A stretch of DNA of 64,000 bases, taken from contig CBDDEI010000002.1 of assembly GCA_965226775.1 (NCBI GenBank), positions 186,001-250,000 of the forward strand. Direction: 5' to 3'. Each line of letters opens with the position of its first letter. Within the stretch, counting starts at the first letter, position 1. The stretch is from CBDDEI01 sp965226775. GTDB lineage: Bacteria > Chloroflexota > Dehalococcoidia > SHYD01. The position numbers and the translations under genes were made by a program. The notes beneath the pieces were generated by a model. That model had not been told where the DNA came from, made no database searches, and was given only the letters and a program-made list of their open reading frames with translations. Positions 17,689 to 25,865 of the stretch are shown here, piece after piece.

Positions 17689-18966
17689 TTGAGCGCGCAA
17701 ACTTCTACATCTCCCGCCCCCACCGAAGCACAAGCATCATCCTACCGCTGGGTCATGCTGTTGCTGATGTGCTTAGTCTACGGCTCCTTTGGCATGGTCA
17801 GCGCCTCTCTTGCGCCGCTGATTGCGCCCATTCTCCGAGACCTGGACATGACCCGAACGAGCATGGGCTTGGTGCTGGGCTCCTGGCAGTTCGTCTATCT
17901 CTTTGTGGCTATTCCTGCCGGCGCTGCCATCGACCGCTTTGGGCTGAAACGAGCGTTGCTGATTGGCATCTGCTTCGTTGCCCTCTCCCAGATCATCCGG
18001 GCTGGCGCCACGCATCAGTACATCCTTCTCGCTGCAGTAATGGTCTTTGGGCTAGGCGGGCCGTTCATCTCCGTAGGCGCGCCAAAGCTCACCTCCCTCT
18101 GGTTCCCCCAGAAAGAGGTAGGCTCTGCCCTGGGCATCTACACCGTGTCCCCATCCTTTGGCAGCATGATCGCCGTCGCCACCGCCAACAGCCTCCTGAT
18201 GCCACTCTACGACAACAGCTGGCGCCTCACCCTTCTCAGCTTTGCAGGGATTGCCGTGATGGCGGCTATCATGTGGCTTCTCTTTGCCCGAGACCCTGAA
18301 GCCGGGCAGAGCAGCGCCCCTGCTTCTGGAGAAAAAGCGCCCACCATGTTCGCAGCCTTTGGCTATCTTATTAAGCTGCCTTTGGTACAGATAGTGCTGG
18401 TGATGGCGACGGGAACGTTTCTTTTCAACCACAGCTTTAACAACTGGCTGCCGGAGGTGCTGCGCACAGGCGGCATGACGCCTTCCAATGCCGGGTACTG
18501 GGCTTCCTTCCCGACCTTTGTTGCTATTTTTGCGGCCTTGATCATTCCAAGGTATACCTCCGATCGGTGGCTCACCCTGGTGCAAGTAGCGGTCTTTGGC
18601 CTATGGGGGCTCTCGTCCGTGCTCATTGCCTTCACCAAAGGCCTCCCGCTCTATTTTGGCCTGTTCCTGCTGGGCATGGGGCGCGGCGGCAGCTCTCCGT
18701 TGCTGATGCTGAACTTCCTGAAATCACCCAAGGTGGGGCCGAAGCTTATGGGCGCAGCGGGCGGTCTCTTCTTTACCGCAGGCGAGGTTGGCGGCGTGCT
18801 TGGCCCAACCCTCACCGGCATCTTCTCCGATGCTACCGGCGACTTTAGATTCGGCCTGCTTATGCTGGGCGGTGTGGCCGGTCTACTGGCGCTACTAGCC
18901 TTTGTCCTAGGCGCAGTAACCAGCTCGGAGAGGCGGGAAGCGGCGGCGGCAAACACTCAATCCTAA
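17689..18966 (+). CDS. MFS transporter
   Basis: A 425-residue major facilitator superfamily permease with about 12 membrane segments. The first begins near residue 20 (WVMLLLMCLVYGSFGMV); PAGAAIDRFGLKRALLIG is the conserved loop 2-3 motif. The TTG at 17689 is taken as start, since the frame upstream of it has no hydrophobic or conserved content and CAGGGA lies seven bases before it. The family resembles NarK/CynX-type anion and organic-acid porters; substrate unknown. A bidirectional terminator follows. Confidence 0.88.
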   Translation: MSAQTSTSPAPTEAQASSYRWVMLLLMCLVYGSFGMVSASLAPLIAPILRDLDMTRTSMGLVLGSWQFVYLFVAIPAGAAIDRFGLKRALLIGICFVALSQIIRAGATHQYILLAAVMVFGLGGPFISVGAPKLTSLWFPQKEVGSALGIYTVSPSFGSMIAVATANSLLMPLYDNSWRLTLLSFAGIAVMAAIMWLLFARDPEAGQSSAPASGEKAPTMFAAFGYLIKLPLVQIVLVMATGTFLFNHSFNNWLPEVLRTGGMTPSNAGYWASFPTFVAIFAALIIPRYTSDRWLTLVQVAVFGLWGLSSVLIAFTKGLPLYFGLFLLGMGRGGSSPLLMLNFLKSPKVGPKLMGAAGGLFFTAGEVGGVLGPTLTGIFSDATGDFRFGLLMLGGVAGLLALLAFVLGAVTSSERREAAAANTQS

Positions 18967-18980
18967 TTGCTTAGCTAATC

Positions 18981-19008
18981 AAAAGAGCGGGGATGACCCC
19001 GCTCTTTT
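18981..19008. terminator. Bidirectional intrinsic terminator
   Basis: A perfect 12-bp stem (18981-18992 with 18997-19008), loop ATGA, is flanked by an A-run on the left and a T-run on the right, so it works on both strands. It lies between the convergent MFS and valS genes. Confidence 0.93.
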
Positions 19009-19031
19009 TTGTTGCTGTGTTCCTCTGGGCG

Positions 19032-21878
19032 CTAGCTGAGCTCCTTAAGCCTGTCCATCAGGCGTTGCAAACGCTCCTGCACCGCGGCCATGCGCGCTCG
19101 CTCCTTTGCCACCACCTCCGCCGGCGCGCGCTCCACAAAGCTAGCGTTGCTCAACTTGGCCTGGACTCGTCCCAACTCCTGCTGCTCCTGAGCCTGTTCC
19201 TTCTGCAATCGAGCAAGCTCCTCACCCGGGTCCACCAAGCCGGCCAGCGGCAGGTAGACCTCGCAGTGCTCCAGCACGATGGACACCGCCTGCTCCGGCC
19301 GCGTGGCCGAGTCTGGGAAGCACGCGATGCTCTCCAGCCGAGCCAAAGTGTTCACATGGTCTCGCTGCCGTTCCAGCGCGGCGATAACCTCCGGCCGTCC
19401 GAAGACCTGCGCCTGGATGAGGCGGCTGGGCGGCACGTTGCGCTCTGCCCGCGCGTTGCGGACGGCCCGCACCACCTCTATGGTCACGTCCACTTCCTCC
19501 TCCGCGTCCGCATCCAGCCGTGCCGGATCGCTCACCGGGTAGGGAGCGATGATGAGCGCTTCTGGCGCGCCCTCCGGCCATGCCAGGAAGCGCTTCAGCG
19601 ACTGCCAGACCTCTTCCGTGACATAGGGCATGTAGGGGTGCAGCAGGCGCAGGCTGCCCTCCAGCACGTAGCAGAGCACCGGAGCCGGAGAAGGTCCAGC
19701 CGCATTTTCGCGTTGCCGCACCTTTGCCATCTCGATATACCAATCGCAGTACTCGTTCCACAGGAAGTCGTGGATCACTCGGCCTGCCTCGCCCAACTGG
19801 TGATGCACCAGCAGATCGTCCACCTGGGCCGCGATGCGGTGGTAGCGGCTGACGATCCAGCGGTCCTCCGTAGGCCGATCTGGATCCAGCGCCTCCCGCA
19901 TGTCCACGGTCACGCCTTCCGGCAGTCCCGAGATAACGAAGCGGGCGGCGTTCCACAGCTTGTTAGCAAAGTTGCGGGCCGCCTCCAACCGGACGGGGTT
20001 CATTTTCATATCGTTGCCGGGGGTGCTGCCCGTGGCGAGGCTGAAGCGCAGCGCATCGGTGCCGTAGCTGGCAATGGTGTCCACCGGACTGATCACGTTG
20101 CCCTTGGACTTGCTCATCTTCTCGCCGTGCTCGTCCCGGATGAGTCCGTGGAGATAGACGGTGCGGAAGGGCGCCTCGTCGGTGTTCTGCAGGCCCATCA
20201 TCACCATGCGGGCCACCCAGAAGAAGAGGATGTCGTACCCGGTGACCATCACACTGGTGGGATAGAAGGTCTTGAAGTCATCGGCTTCGTCCGGCCAGCC
20301 GAGAGTTGAGTGCGGCCACAACCCAGAACTGAACCAGGTATCCAGCACGTCCGGGTCCTGGAGCAGGTTGCCGCCGCCGCAGGTCGGGCACGCAGTCGGC
20401 GCCTCCACCTGCACGATAGCCCGCGCCCCGGAGTTTACGATGACACTGTCTGCGCGCTCCAGGACATCCGGCGCAATGCCTGCTGCTGCGAGCGCCTTGT
20501 AGCTCCCCTTGCGATGACTAGTGCCCTGGCCGTCCAGTACACCGTCGCCAAAGCGCAACTCGATAGCATCGCCATCGCAGTCGGTGCAGTACCACGCCGG
20601 GATACGGTGTCCCCACCAGAGCTGGCGGCTGATGCACCAGTCCCGGATATTCTCCAACCACTGGAAGTACACCTTCTCGAACCGCTCCGGCACGATGGTA
20701 ATGTCGCCGGTCTCCACCGCCTGGGTAGCCTTCTCCGCCATATCCTGCACCTTGAGGAACCACTGCTCACTGACGATGGGCTCCACCACGGTGCGGCAGC
20801 GGTAGCAGTGCCCCACGGCGTGCACATAGTTGGGATCGATGTGGTCAAGGAGGCCCTGCGCCTCCAGGTCTCGCAGAATAGCCTGGCGCGCCTCCCCACG
20901 TTCCAGGCCGTCGTACGGCCCCGCCTCCGCGTTCATGTGCGCGTCCAGGTCCATCGCAACGATGATGGGAAGCTGGTGCCGCAACCCGACTTCGAAGTCC
21001 ACAGGGTCGTGGCCCGGCGTGATCTTCAGCGCACCCGTGCCGAAAGCGGTGTCCACCGCCGCGTCCGCGACGACGGGGATGCGCCGCCCAATAAGGGGTA
21101 GCTCCACCGTCGCACCAATCAGGCCCTTGAAGCGGGGGTCATCCGGGTTCACCGCCACCGCCACGTCGCCGGGAATGGTCTCCGGCCGGGTAGTGGCCAC
21201 GGTGACGTAGTCCGGGCCGGTGCGTTCGCCCTCCGGTAGCACGGGGTAGCGCACGTAGTAGAGCGCGCCGGCGTCCTCCTCGTGGTCGACCTCAAGGTCG
21301 GACAGCGCGGTGCCGCAGCGAGGGCACCAGTTGATGATACGGTTACCCCTATAGACAAGGCCCTGGTCGTAGTAGCTCACAAAGGAGGTCAGCACCGCTT
21401 TTGTGGGGCCGGGGTCCATGGTGAACCGCTCCCGAGACCAGTCGCAGGATGCGCCCAGCATCTTGTGCTGGTCCGTGATGATGTGGCGATACTTGTCCAT
21501 CCACTCCCACATCCTCTCCAGGAAGCCCTCCCGGCCCAACTCCTGGCGCGTCTGACCCTGCTTGGCCAGCTCCTGCTCCATTACCCACTGCGCCGCGATG
21601 CTCGCGTGGTCTTCTCCCGGCAGCCAGAGCGTGGGTTCGCCGCGCATGCGGTGCCAACGCACCAGCGCGTCGGAGATGGTAGCGACCAGCGCATGGCCCA
21701 AGTGCAGCTCGCCGGTCACGTTGGGCGGCGGCATGATGATGCAGAAGGGCTCCTTGCCATTGTTCGCGCTGGGAGCAAACCAGCCGCGCTCTTCCCAGAA
21801 GGCGTAGAGGCGCTCCTCGACCTCCTTGGGGCTGTAAGCCTTTGCCATCTCTCGAGAGGATGAGGCGTTCGATGTCAT
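19032..21878 (-). CDS. valS: Valyl-tRNA synthetase
   Basis: A 948-residue class-I synthetase charging tRNA-Val. The HIGH motif is HLGH at 59-62 after PPPNVTGEL, the CP1 editing domain follows, and GEKMSKSKGN is the KMSKS loop. The C-terminal arm is a Glu/Lys/Gln-rich coiled coil ending in DRLKELS. Length is normal for bacterial ValRS. Start at 21878 is the first ATG, with AAAGG further upstream than ideal; ATG at 21848 is an alternative. Expression appears governed by the leader upstream: a valine-rich leader peptide and an attenuator. Confidence 0.97.
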   Translation of the reverse strand: MTSNASSSREMAKAYSPKEVEERLYAFWEERGWFAPSANNGKEPFCIIMPPPNVTGELHLGHALVATISDALVRWHRMRGEPTLWLPGEDHASIAAQWVMEQELAKQGQTRQELGREGFLERMWEWMDKYRHIITDQHKMLGASCDWSRERFTMDPGPTKAVLTSFVSYYDQGLVYRGNRIINWCPRCGTALSDLEVDHEEDAGALYYVRYPVLPEGERTGPDYVTVATTRPETIPGDVAVAVNPDDPRFKGLIGATVELPLIGRRIPVVADAAVDTAFGTGALKITPGHDPVDFEVGLRHQLPIIVAMDLDAHMNAEAGPYDGLERGEARQAILRDLEAQGLLDHIDPNYVHAVGHCYRCRTVVEPIVSEQWFLKVQDMAEKATQAVETGDITIVPERFEKVYFQWLENIRDWCISRQLWWGHRIPAWYCTDCDGDAIELRFGDGVLDGQGTSHRKGSYKALAAAGIAPDVLERADSVIVNSGARAIVQVEAPTACPTCGGGNLLQDPDVLDTWFSSGLWPHSTLGWPDEADDFKTFYPTSVMVTGYDILFFWVARMVMMGLQNTDEAPFRTVYLHGLIRDEHGEKMSKSKGNVISPVDTIASYGTDALRFSLATGSTPGNDMKMNPVRLEAARNFANKLWNAARFVISGLPEGVTVDMREALDPDRPTEDRWIVSRYHRIAAQVDDLLVHHQLGEAGRVIHDFLWNEYCDWYIEMAKVRQRENAAGPSPAPVLCYVLEGSLRLLHPYMPYVTEEVWQSLKRFLAWPEGAPEALIIAPYPVSDPARLDADAEEEVDVTIEVVRAVRNARAERNVPPSRLIQAQVFGRPEVIAALERQRDHVNTLARLESIACFPDSATRPEQAVSIVLEHCEVYLPLAGLVDPGEELARLQKEQAQEQQELGRVQAKLSNASFVERAPAEVVAKERARMAAVQERLQRLMDRLKELS

Positions 21879-21929
21879 GTCGGGTTGTTACCTTTCGGAT
21901 TGATGCAGTGGAGAGCGGTTTTGAGCAAG

Positions 21930-21955
21930 AAAAAGCTCCGTCTTAGAGGACGGAG
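21930..21955 (-). terminator. Attenuator terminator in the valS leader
   Basis: Minus-strand stem CTCCGTC (21955-21949) / GACGGAG (21942-21936) with a 6-base loop is followed by TTTTTC. It lies 52 bases before the valS start, not at a gene end, so it is an attenuator. The 8-base GGATGGAG at 22023-22016 can pair with CTCCGTCC (21955-21948), the 5' arm of this stem, as an antiterminator. Confidence 0.8.
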
Positions 21956-22000
21956 TGCGGGCGGCTATGCTCAGTGTTGAGTTAGGGGTTTGGTTTGACG

Positions 22001-22046
22001 GGCCGGCCGGACACGCTCCATCCTTGCGCCGGCCTCAGGGGCCGGC
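22001..22046 (-). promoter_or_regulatory. Competing helices of the valS attenuator
   Basis: On the minus strand, segment 1 GCCGGCC (22046-22040) pairs with segment 2 GGCCGGC (22034-22028). Segment 3 (22007-22001) has the same sequence as segment 1, so segment 2 can pair with either. Segment 1 begins in the stop codon of the leader peptide, where a stalled ribosome would cover it. GGATGGAG, complementary to the terminator arm, lies between segments 2 and 3. Which fold favours read-through cannot be settled by eye. Confidence 0.65.
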
Positions 22047-22093
22047 TAGGTTACTACTACGGGTACGGCCAAGACCGTGAGATAGTGTTTCAT
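22046..22093 (-). CDS. Valine-rich leader peptide of valS
   Basis: A 15-codon open frame, MKHYLTVLAVPVVVT, ending in TAG. Five codons are valine (GTC and four GTA), three in a row directly before the last sense codon. It is placed between a promoter and a terminator-bearing leader of valS, as in classic amino-acid attenuators such as the ilv leaders of enterobacteria. No Shine-Dalgarno precedes it; the predicted transcription start lies only a few bases before the ATG, so it may be translated from a near-leaderless RNA. The chance of so many Val codons at exactly this site upstream of valS is low. Confidence 0.75.
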   Translation of the reverse strand: MKHYLTVLAVPVVVT

Positions 22094-22103
22094 AGCACAT
22101 TTT

Positions 22104-22133
22104 ACACTAGCACAGGCACGGAAAGGGTGTCAA
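22104..22133 (-). promoter_or_regulatory. Promoter of the valS leader
   Basis: A consensus TTGACA (22133-22128) is followed after 18 bases by TAGTGT (22109-22104), which keeps the most conserved T, A and T of a -10. Transcription would start near 22097, 3-5 bases before the leader-peptide ATG. Confidence 0.6.
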
Positions 22134-22156
22134 AGCTCTTGTGCTGGGCTGCTGGG

Positions 22157-22243
22157 GCGCGCGTGGGCGGGGAACACACAAACTCAATAGGTGCACGCGT
22201 AGTTGGTGGATTCTTCGGCCGCTTTGGCGTCCTCAGAATGACA
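22157..22243 (+). repeat. 87-bp direct repeat, copy 1 (family with CAGAATGACA end)
   Basis: This stretch is almost identical to 22290-22376, differing at a few bases. Both end in ggattcttcgg...cctcagaatgaca, the same ends seen in the MITE-like repeats at 50.6-50.9 kb and 56.2-56.8 kb. No protein is encoded. Confidence 0.85.
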
Positions 22244-22289
22244 ATGGGCACGGATGGGGTGGTACAGCCGGCTCGCTGGCCGGATGGGG

Positions 22290-22376
22290 ACGCGCGTGGG
22301 GGAGGAACACACAAACTCGATAGGTGCACGCGCAGTTGGTGGATTCTTCGGCCGCTCCGGCGTCCTCAGAATGACA
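22290..22376 (+). repeat. 87-bp direct repeat, copy 2
   Basis: Second copy of the preceding repeat, 133 bases further on. It ends 40 bases before the start of the next gene. The interval between copies is GC-rich and has no gene. Confidence 0.85.
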
Positions 22377-22416
22377 GTTTGGAGTAAGGTTGTCTTATTA
22401 GTTGTGGGAGAGTGCT

Positions 22417-22650
22417 ATGCCTGAGTTTCAGCCGGGCGACAAAGTGAAGATAGTTCCCCAGGGCAGCTTTGCGACCCAGTACGCCTTGTACATGGGCCGG
22501 ACGGGCGAAGTGGAAGAAGCGGTGGGCGACGACATGCTCGGCGGCTTCAAGGACCTGCCGGAAGGCACCCGCGGCGGCTATGCCATTGTGTTAGCGCCGG
22601 ATGGTGAATACACGGTCTTCCCGGAGGAGTGGCTGGCCCACGCCTGGTAG
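22417..22650 (+). CDS. Small conserved-looking protein with KOW/SH3-like start
   Basis: A 77-residue protein starting MPEFQPGDKVKIV. The motif GDKVKIV...GRTGEVEE is like the beta-barrel opening of KOW/SH3-like small domains. The ATG at 22417 follows GGAGAG; the open frame starts five codons earlier without support. It ends 8 bases from the convergent radical SAM gene. Function unknown. Confidence 0.6.
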   Translation: MPEFQPGDKVKIVPQGSFATQYALYMGRTGEVEEAVGDDMLGGFKDLPEGTRGGYAIVLAPDGEYTVFPEEWLAHAW

Positions 22651-22657
22651 CCCGCCC

Positions 22658-23533
22658 CTACAACGCCAGCGCCAACTGTCCTCGGTTAGACGTGCGGGGC
22701 GGCAATACCCGTCGCTCCGGCAGGCGGTACGCCTGGCGCAGCGCCTCCACCTCCGCCAACACCTCCTTTGTGTAGGCCGATCCCTGATACCGCCCCTTGT
22801 AGAAGCGCAGGTACTGGGGTGAGATGTGCGGATAGAGCTCACGAAGCTGCGGCTGGTACCAATCCACTGAACCTGGCGTGAGCGACGTGACGTTGGGAGC
22901 AAGGAAGCGCGCACCGTGGTTGGCGGCAGCGTAGGCCAGGCCGGCGAGCTGCTCCGAGCCATCCGTCAAGTCCGGCAGTATGGGCGCAAGGGACACGCCT
23001 GCCTCCACACCGCCATTGACGAGCCGCTCAACGAGCTGCAACCGCCGTCGCGGTTCGGAGGCCTGGGGCTCCACGTGCTGCCAGTGGCGCTCCTCCAGGC
23101 TGCAGAGGCTCACCTGCACCTGCACCAGCCCTTCTTGCGAGAGTGCCCGTAGCAGCTCCAGGTCCCGGAGGATAAGGGTAGACTTGGTCAGAATGACGCA
23201 GGGCTGCCGCAGCCCCAAGAGCAGGAGCAGCGCCTGGCGCATCAGCTTGTACTTGAACTCGGAGAGCTGATAGGGGTCGCAGCCAACACCCAGTGCGATG
23301 GGCTCGCCGGCCCAGCCGGGCTGGGTCAGCTCCTGGCGCAGCACCTGCGGCCCGTTCACCTTGACCACAATGCGCTCCGTCATGTCCTCGCCGCTGCTGT
23401 GCCCTCGAAAGTTATGGGAGCCCAGGGCATAGCAGTACGCACAGGGATGGTTACAGCCCCGATAGAAATCCGCGGCCCAGCGCACCAGCAGCCCGGGCGC
23501 CACCACTTTTCTGAGCACCCGCCGGCTATACAC
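22658..23533 (-). CDS. Radical SAM protein, spore photoproduct lyase-like (Rv2578c type)
   Basis: A 291-residue radical SAM enzyme with the cluster motif C-x3-C-x2-C at Cys27, Cys31 and Cys34 (CNHPCAYC), then GxGCDPYQ and LAPILPDLTDG blocks typical of the SPL-like group found outside sporeformers. The annotated GTG at 23533 overlaps its own AGAGG. The frame upstream reads DINYQEV, which resembles the usual start region of this family, yet no ATG, GTG or TTG is found there; the true start is uncertain and a rare start codon is possible. Function in this group is not established; an oxidoreductive or repair role is often proposed. Confidence 0.85.
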   Translation of the reverse strand: MYSRRVLRKVVAPGLLVRWAADFYRGCNHPCAYCYALGSHNFRGHSSGEDMTERIVVKVNGPQVLRQELTQPGWAGEPIALGVGCDPYQLSEFKYKLMRQALLLLLGLRQPCVILTKSTLILRDLELLRALSQEGLVQVQVSLCSLEERHWQHVEPQASEPRRRLQLVERLVNGGVEAGVSLAPILPDLTDGSEQLAGLAYAAANHGARFLAPNVTSLTPGSVDWYQPQLRELYPHISPQYLRFYKGRYQGSAYTKEVLAEVEALRQAYRLPERRVLPPRTSNRGQLALAL

Positions 23534-23692
23534 CTCTTGGTAATTGATATCGGCCGTTGCCTGCCTCCACGTTGTTGTCCTTTGGTTATAGAATAGAATG
23601 TATGTTCTGTCAAGGCGGGGATTACTCGACTAATAGTGGTGAGGGGCTTAGAATAGGGGTTAAAATAGCAGTACAGGGTTGGGAGGAAGGCA

Positions 23693-23878
23693 ATGCCATT
23701 GAATTTAGGCGGACCGGAACTTGTGGTCCTCCTGCTCATCGTCTTTGTGATATTCGGCGCGGGCAAACTGCCGGAAGTTGGCGGCGCAATAGGCCGCGGT
23801 ATCAAAGAGTTCCGCAAAGCGCAGACCGACATAGAACAGGCGGCGGACCCGCCTAGCGAAGGCGAGAAACGCGCCTAA
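23693..23878 (+). CDS. tatA: Sec-independent protein translocase TatA/E
   Basis: A 61-residue Tat channel component: short N-terminus, one membrane helix (about 7-22, ELVVLLLIVFVIFGAG), the hinge FGAGKLPE, then an amphipathic helix and charged tail. GGGAGGAAGG precedes the ATG. It is encoded alone, without tatC or tatB nearby. Confidence 0.92.
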   Translation: MPLNLGGPELVVLLLIVFVIFGAGKLPEVGGAIGRGIKEFRKAQTDIEQAADPPSEGEKRA

Positions 23879-23891
23879 GGCTAGTCAGATT

Positions 23892-23946
23892 GCGCCCTCT
23901 TCCCGCACGGTGAGCTTGTAACGTGCGTGGGAGGGAATAAGGGCGC
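23892..23946 (+). repeat. Imperfect inverted repeat after tatA
   Basis: GCGCCCT...CCCGCACG at the left and its imperfect complement ending in AGGGCGC at 23940-23946 form a hairpin 14 bases past tatA. There is no T-run, so it is at best a weak terminator or an RNA-stabilising stem. Confidence 0.4.
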
Positions 23947-24006
23947 TGTTGAGCCGCACTACGCGGAGTAAGAACGCATACTGCGGCACGGTACGGGAGC
24001 CGTAGC

Positions 24007-24772
24007 ATGCAGGCTATTGCGTTAGGAACACATGCGGCCTACCCCGGGCCCGGCAACGCCTGCACCGGCTGGCTTGTGGTTGAGGGTGAGACAAGAGTCC
24101 TGATTGACTGCGGGCCGGGTATCCTTTCGCACCTGCAGCGCTTCTATCCCCTGAACAGTCTCACGGCTGTGCTTCATCTCCCACATGCACGTGGACCACT
24201 TCCTGGATCTTCTTCCCCTGCGCTACGCCTACAAGTATGGCCTGGAACCGGCCCCAGAACCTGTAGCCGTCTACCTCCCTCCCAATGGTGAGGAATTGCT
24301 ACGGAACATGGTGGCTCCACTGCACAGCGAGAGCGGCTACGATTACTTCAAGGACGTTTTCAAGCTCACAGAATACAGCCCCACCAAGCCTTTGGAGATA
24401 GCCCCCTTTACCCTCACCTTTGCCCCAACCACCCACTACGTGCCCGCTTGGGCCGTATCGATACAAAGCGATAGACGCCTGGTCTACACCGCGGACACAG
24501 CGCCGTGCCAAACGGTGGCTGAACTTGCGAAGGGGGCCGACCTGCTCATCACAGAAGCGACCTACCTATCCGTCAACGAGGAGGGAGGCGGCCGCCGGGG
24601 TCACTTAACGGCGCAGGAGGCCGGCGAGCTGGGCGCCTACGCGCAGGCGGCGCGTACCCTCATCACTCACACGTGGCCGCACCGCGACCCGAACCATATC
24701 CTCGCCCTTGCCCAACAAGCCTACTCAGGCTCCCTGGAGATGGCGCAAGTGGACACCCGCTACGACGTCTAA
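24007..24772 (+). pseudogene. Metallo-beta-lactamase-fold hydrolase, frameshifted in the metal motif
   Basis: Two overlapping frames together make one MBL-fold protein of about 255 residues. Frame one (24007 on) gives MQAIALGTHAAYPGPGNACTG and LIDCGPGILSHLQ up to LTAVL; then one extra C near 24175 shifts the frame. Removing it gives LISHMHVDHFLDLLPLRYAYKYG, the HxHxDH metal site, and the second frame continues through TTHYVP, YTADTAPC and THTWPHRDP to the stop at 24770-24772. As written the gene cannot make an active enzyme. The break is either a true mutation or a sequence error; the rest is intact, which leans toward recent or artefactual. Confidence 0.85.
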
Positions 24773-25854
24773 CCCCGCTCTTCCGCCTCAAAGCGCCGGT
24801 ACAGGTAGACAAACACATCTCGTGATACCGCGGCCGCAGGCACAACTATCAGCATGCCTACGAACCCTGCCAGCTCGCTGGCTAGCACAATCAGCACCAT
24901 GATGAGCGCGGGAGGCAGGGACACCGCTCTTCCCTGCACTCTGGGCACCAGCAGCGTGTTCTCCACCATCTGCACCCCAATGTAAAGCAGCACCACCCAT
25001 ATCACCTGGGTGGGGTCTGTGGCCAGGACAACGAGGATGCCTGGGACAGCGCCTAGGATTGGCCCCAACACTGGGATGAGCTCCGTCACTCCACTTATGA
25101 TGGCAAGCACGGGCGCAAAGGGCACGCCAAGCAAACTCAGCCCCACCCAGGCCATAATGCCTACGACAACGCCCAAGAAGAGCTGCCCCCGCACGTAGGA
25201 TATCAATGTCTTGTCAACTATCGCCACGAGTTCGGACACAGCCTCTCGATGTCGAGCCGGTAGCAACCCTGCGATCAATTGGCTAGTCTTGCGCTGGTCC
25301 TTTAGGAGGTAGAAGAGCCACACAGGCACAGTGAGCAGGCCGAGGAGAATGCTGAAGGTCTGCGAGACGACCGCGATAGAGCCCCGCAGCGCTGCCTCAA
25401 TCGCAGCGACAAAGTCGCTCCCTAGATCGGCCACTATCCCTTCTAGACGTCGCTGCACTTCCGGCGGAACACTGGTTTGGTAGCGTTTAACCAAGGCAGC
25501 TATGGTTGCCTGAGCTTCTTCCAGCAGGAGCGGCAACCCAAGGATAAAGTTGTTCGCTTGCCCGACGATCACCGGGAGCACAAAGACCCCAAGCAGAAAC
25601 AGCGCTGCCAGGACAACGATGTACACCTGCCCCACAGCCAGCAGCCTCCGCCGGTCCTGGTTCCAGCTTTGCGGCAAAATCCCTTCCAATTTACGGACGA
25701 GGGGGCTCAGAACATACGCAATCATTAACCCTAGGAAGAACGGGAAGAGGGCGGCGCGCGCTTGGAACAAGATGAACAGCGCGAGGAGGATGGCGCAAAT
25801 TACTAGCAGCAACCGATTGCGGCGCGCGGGCGAGCTAGTTAGGAATGTCTGCAC
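24769..25854 (-). CDS. AI-2E family transporter (PerM-like)
   Basis: A 361-residue membrane protein of the AI-2 exporter/PerM superfamily. Hydrophobic segments lie at about 14-50, 70-100, 155-175, 205-290 and 305-350; the middle stretch has the amphipathic region typical of the family, and GVTELIPVLGPILGAVPG is the signature near the C-terminus. The substrate could be a quorum signal, Na+ or a small organic molecule. It overlaps the convergent metallo-hydrolase gene by 4 bases and is 11 bases downstream of the helicase loader gene. Confidence 0.9.
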   Translation of the reverse strand: MQTFLTSSPARRNRLLLVICAILLALFILFQARAALFPFFLGLMIAYVLSPLVRKLEGILPQSWNQDRRRLLAVGQVYIVVLAALFLLGVFVLPVIVGQANNFILGLPLLLEEAQATIAALVKRYQTSVPPEVQRRLEGIVADLGSDFVAAIEAALRGSIAVVSQTFSILLGLLTVPVWLFYLLKDQRKTSQLIAGLLPARHREAVSELVAIVDKTLISYVRGQLFLGVVVGIMAWVGLSLLGVPFAPVLAIISGVTELIPVLGPILGAVPGILVVLATDPTQVIWVVLLYIGVQMVENTLLVPRVQGRAVSLPPALIMVLIVLASELAGFVGMLIVVPAAAVSRDVFVYLYRRFEAEERG

Positions 25855-25865
25855 GGGCTTAGCGG

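Noticed and set aside
19222..19956. Long Gly/Arg-rich frame inside valS
   Set aside because: Shadow of the valS reading frame in GC-rich DNA, on the same strand.
21930..22100. T-box riboswitch upstream of valS
   Set aside because: The terminator before a synthetase gene suggested one, but no AGGGUGGNACCGCG-like box is found. The Val-rich leader peptide explains the region better.
22240..22290. GGGTGGTAC resembling a T-box on the + strand
   Set aside because: It lies between direct repeats with no terminator or amino-acid gene downstream on that strand.
24769..25854. Quorum-sensing exporter function
   Set aside because: The AI-2E family name is historical; no luxS or other signal gene is in the window, so only family membership is claimed.
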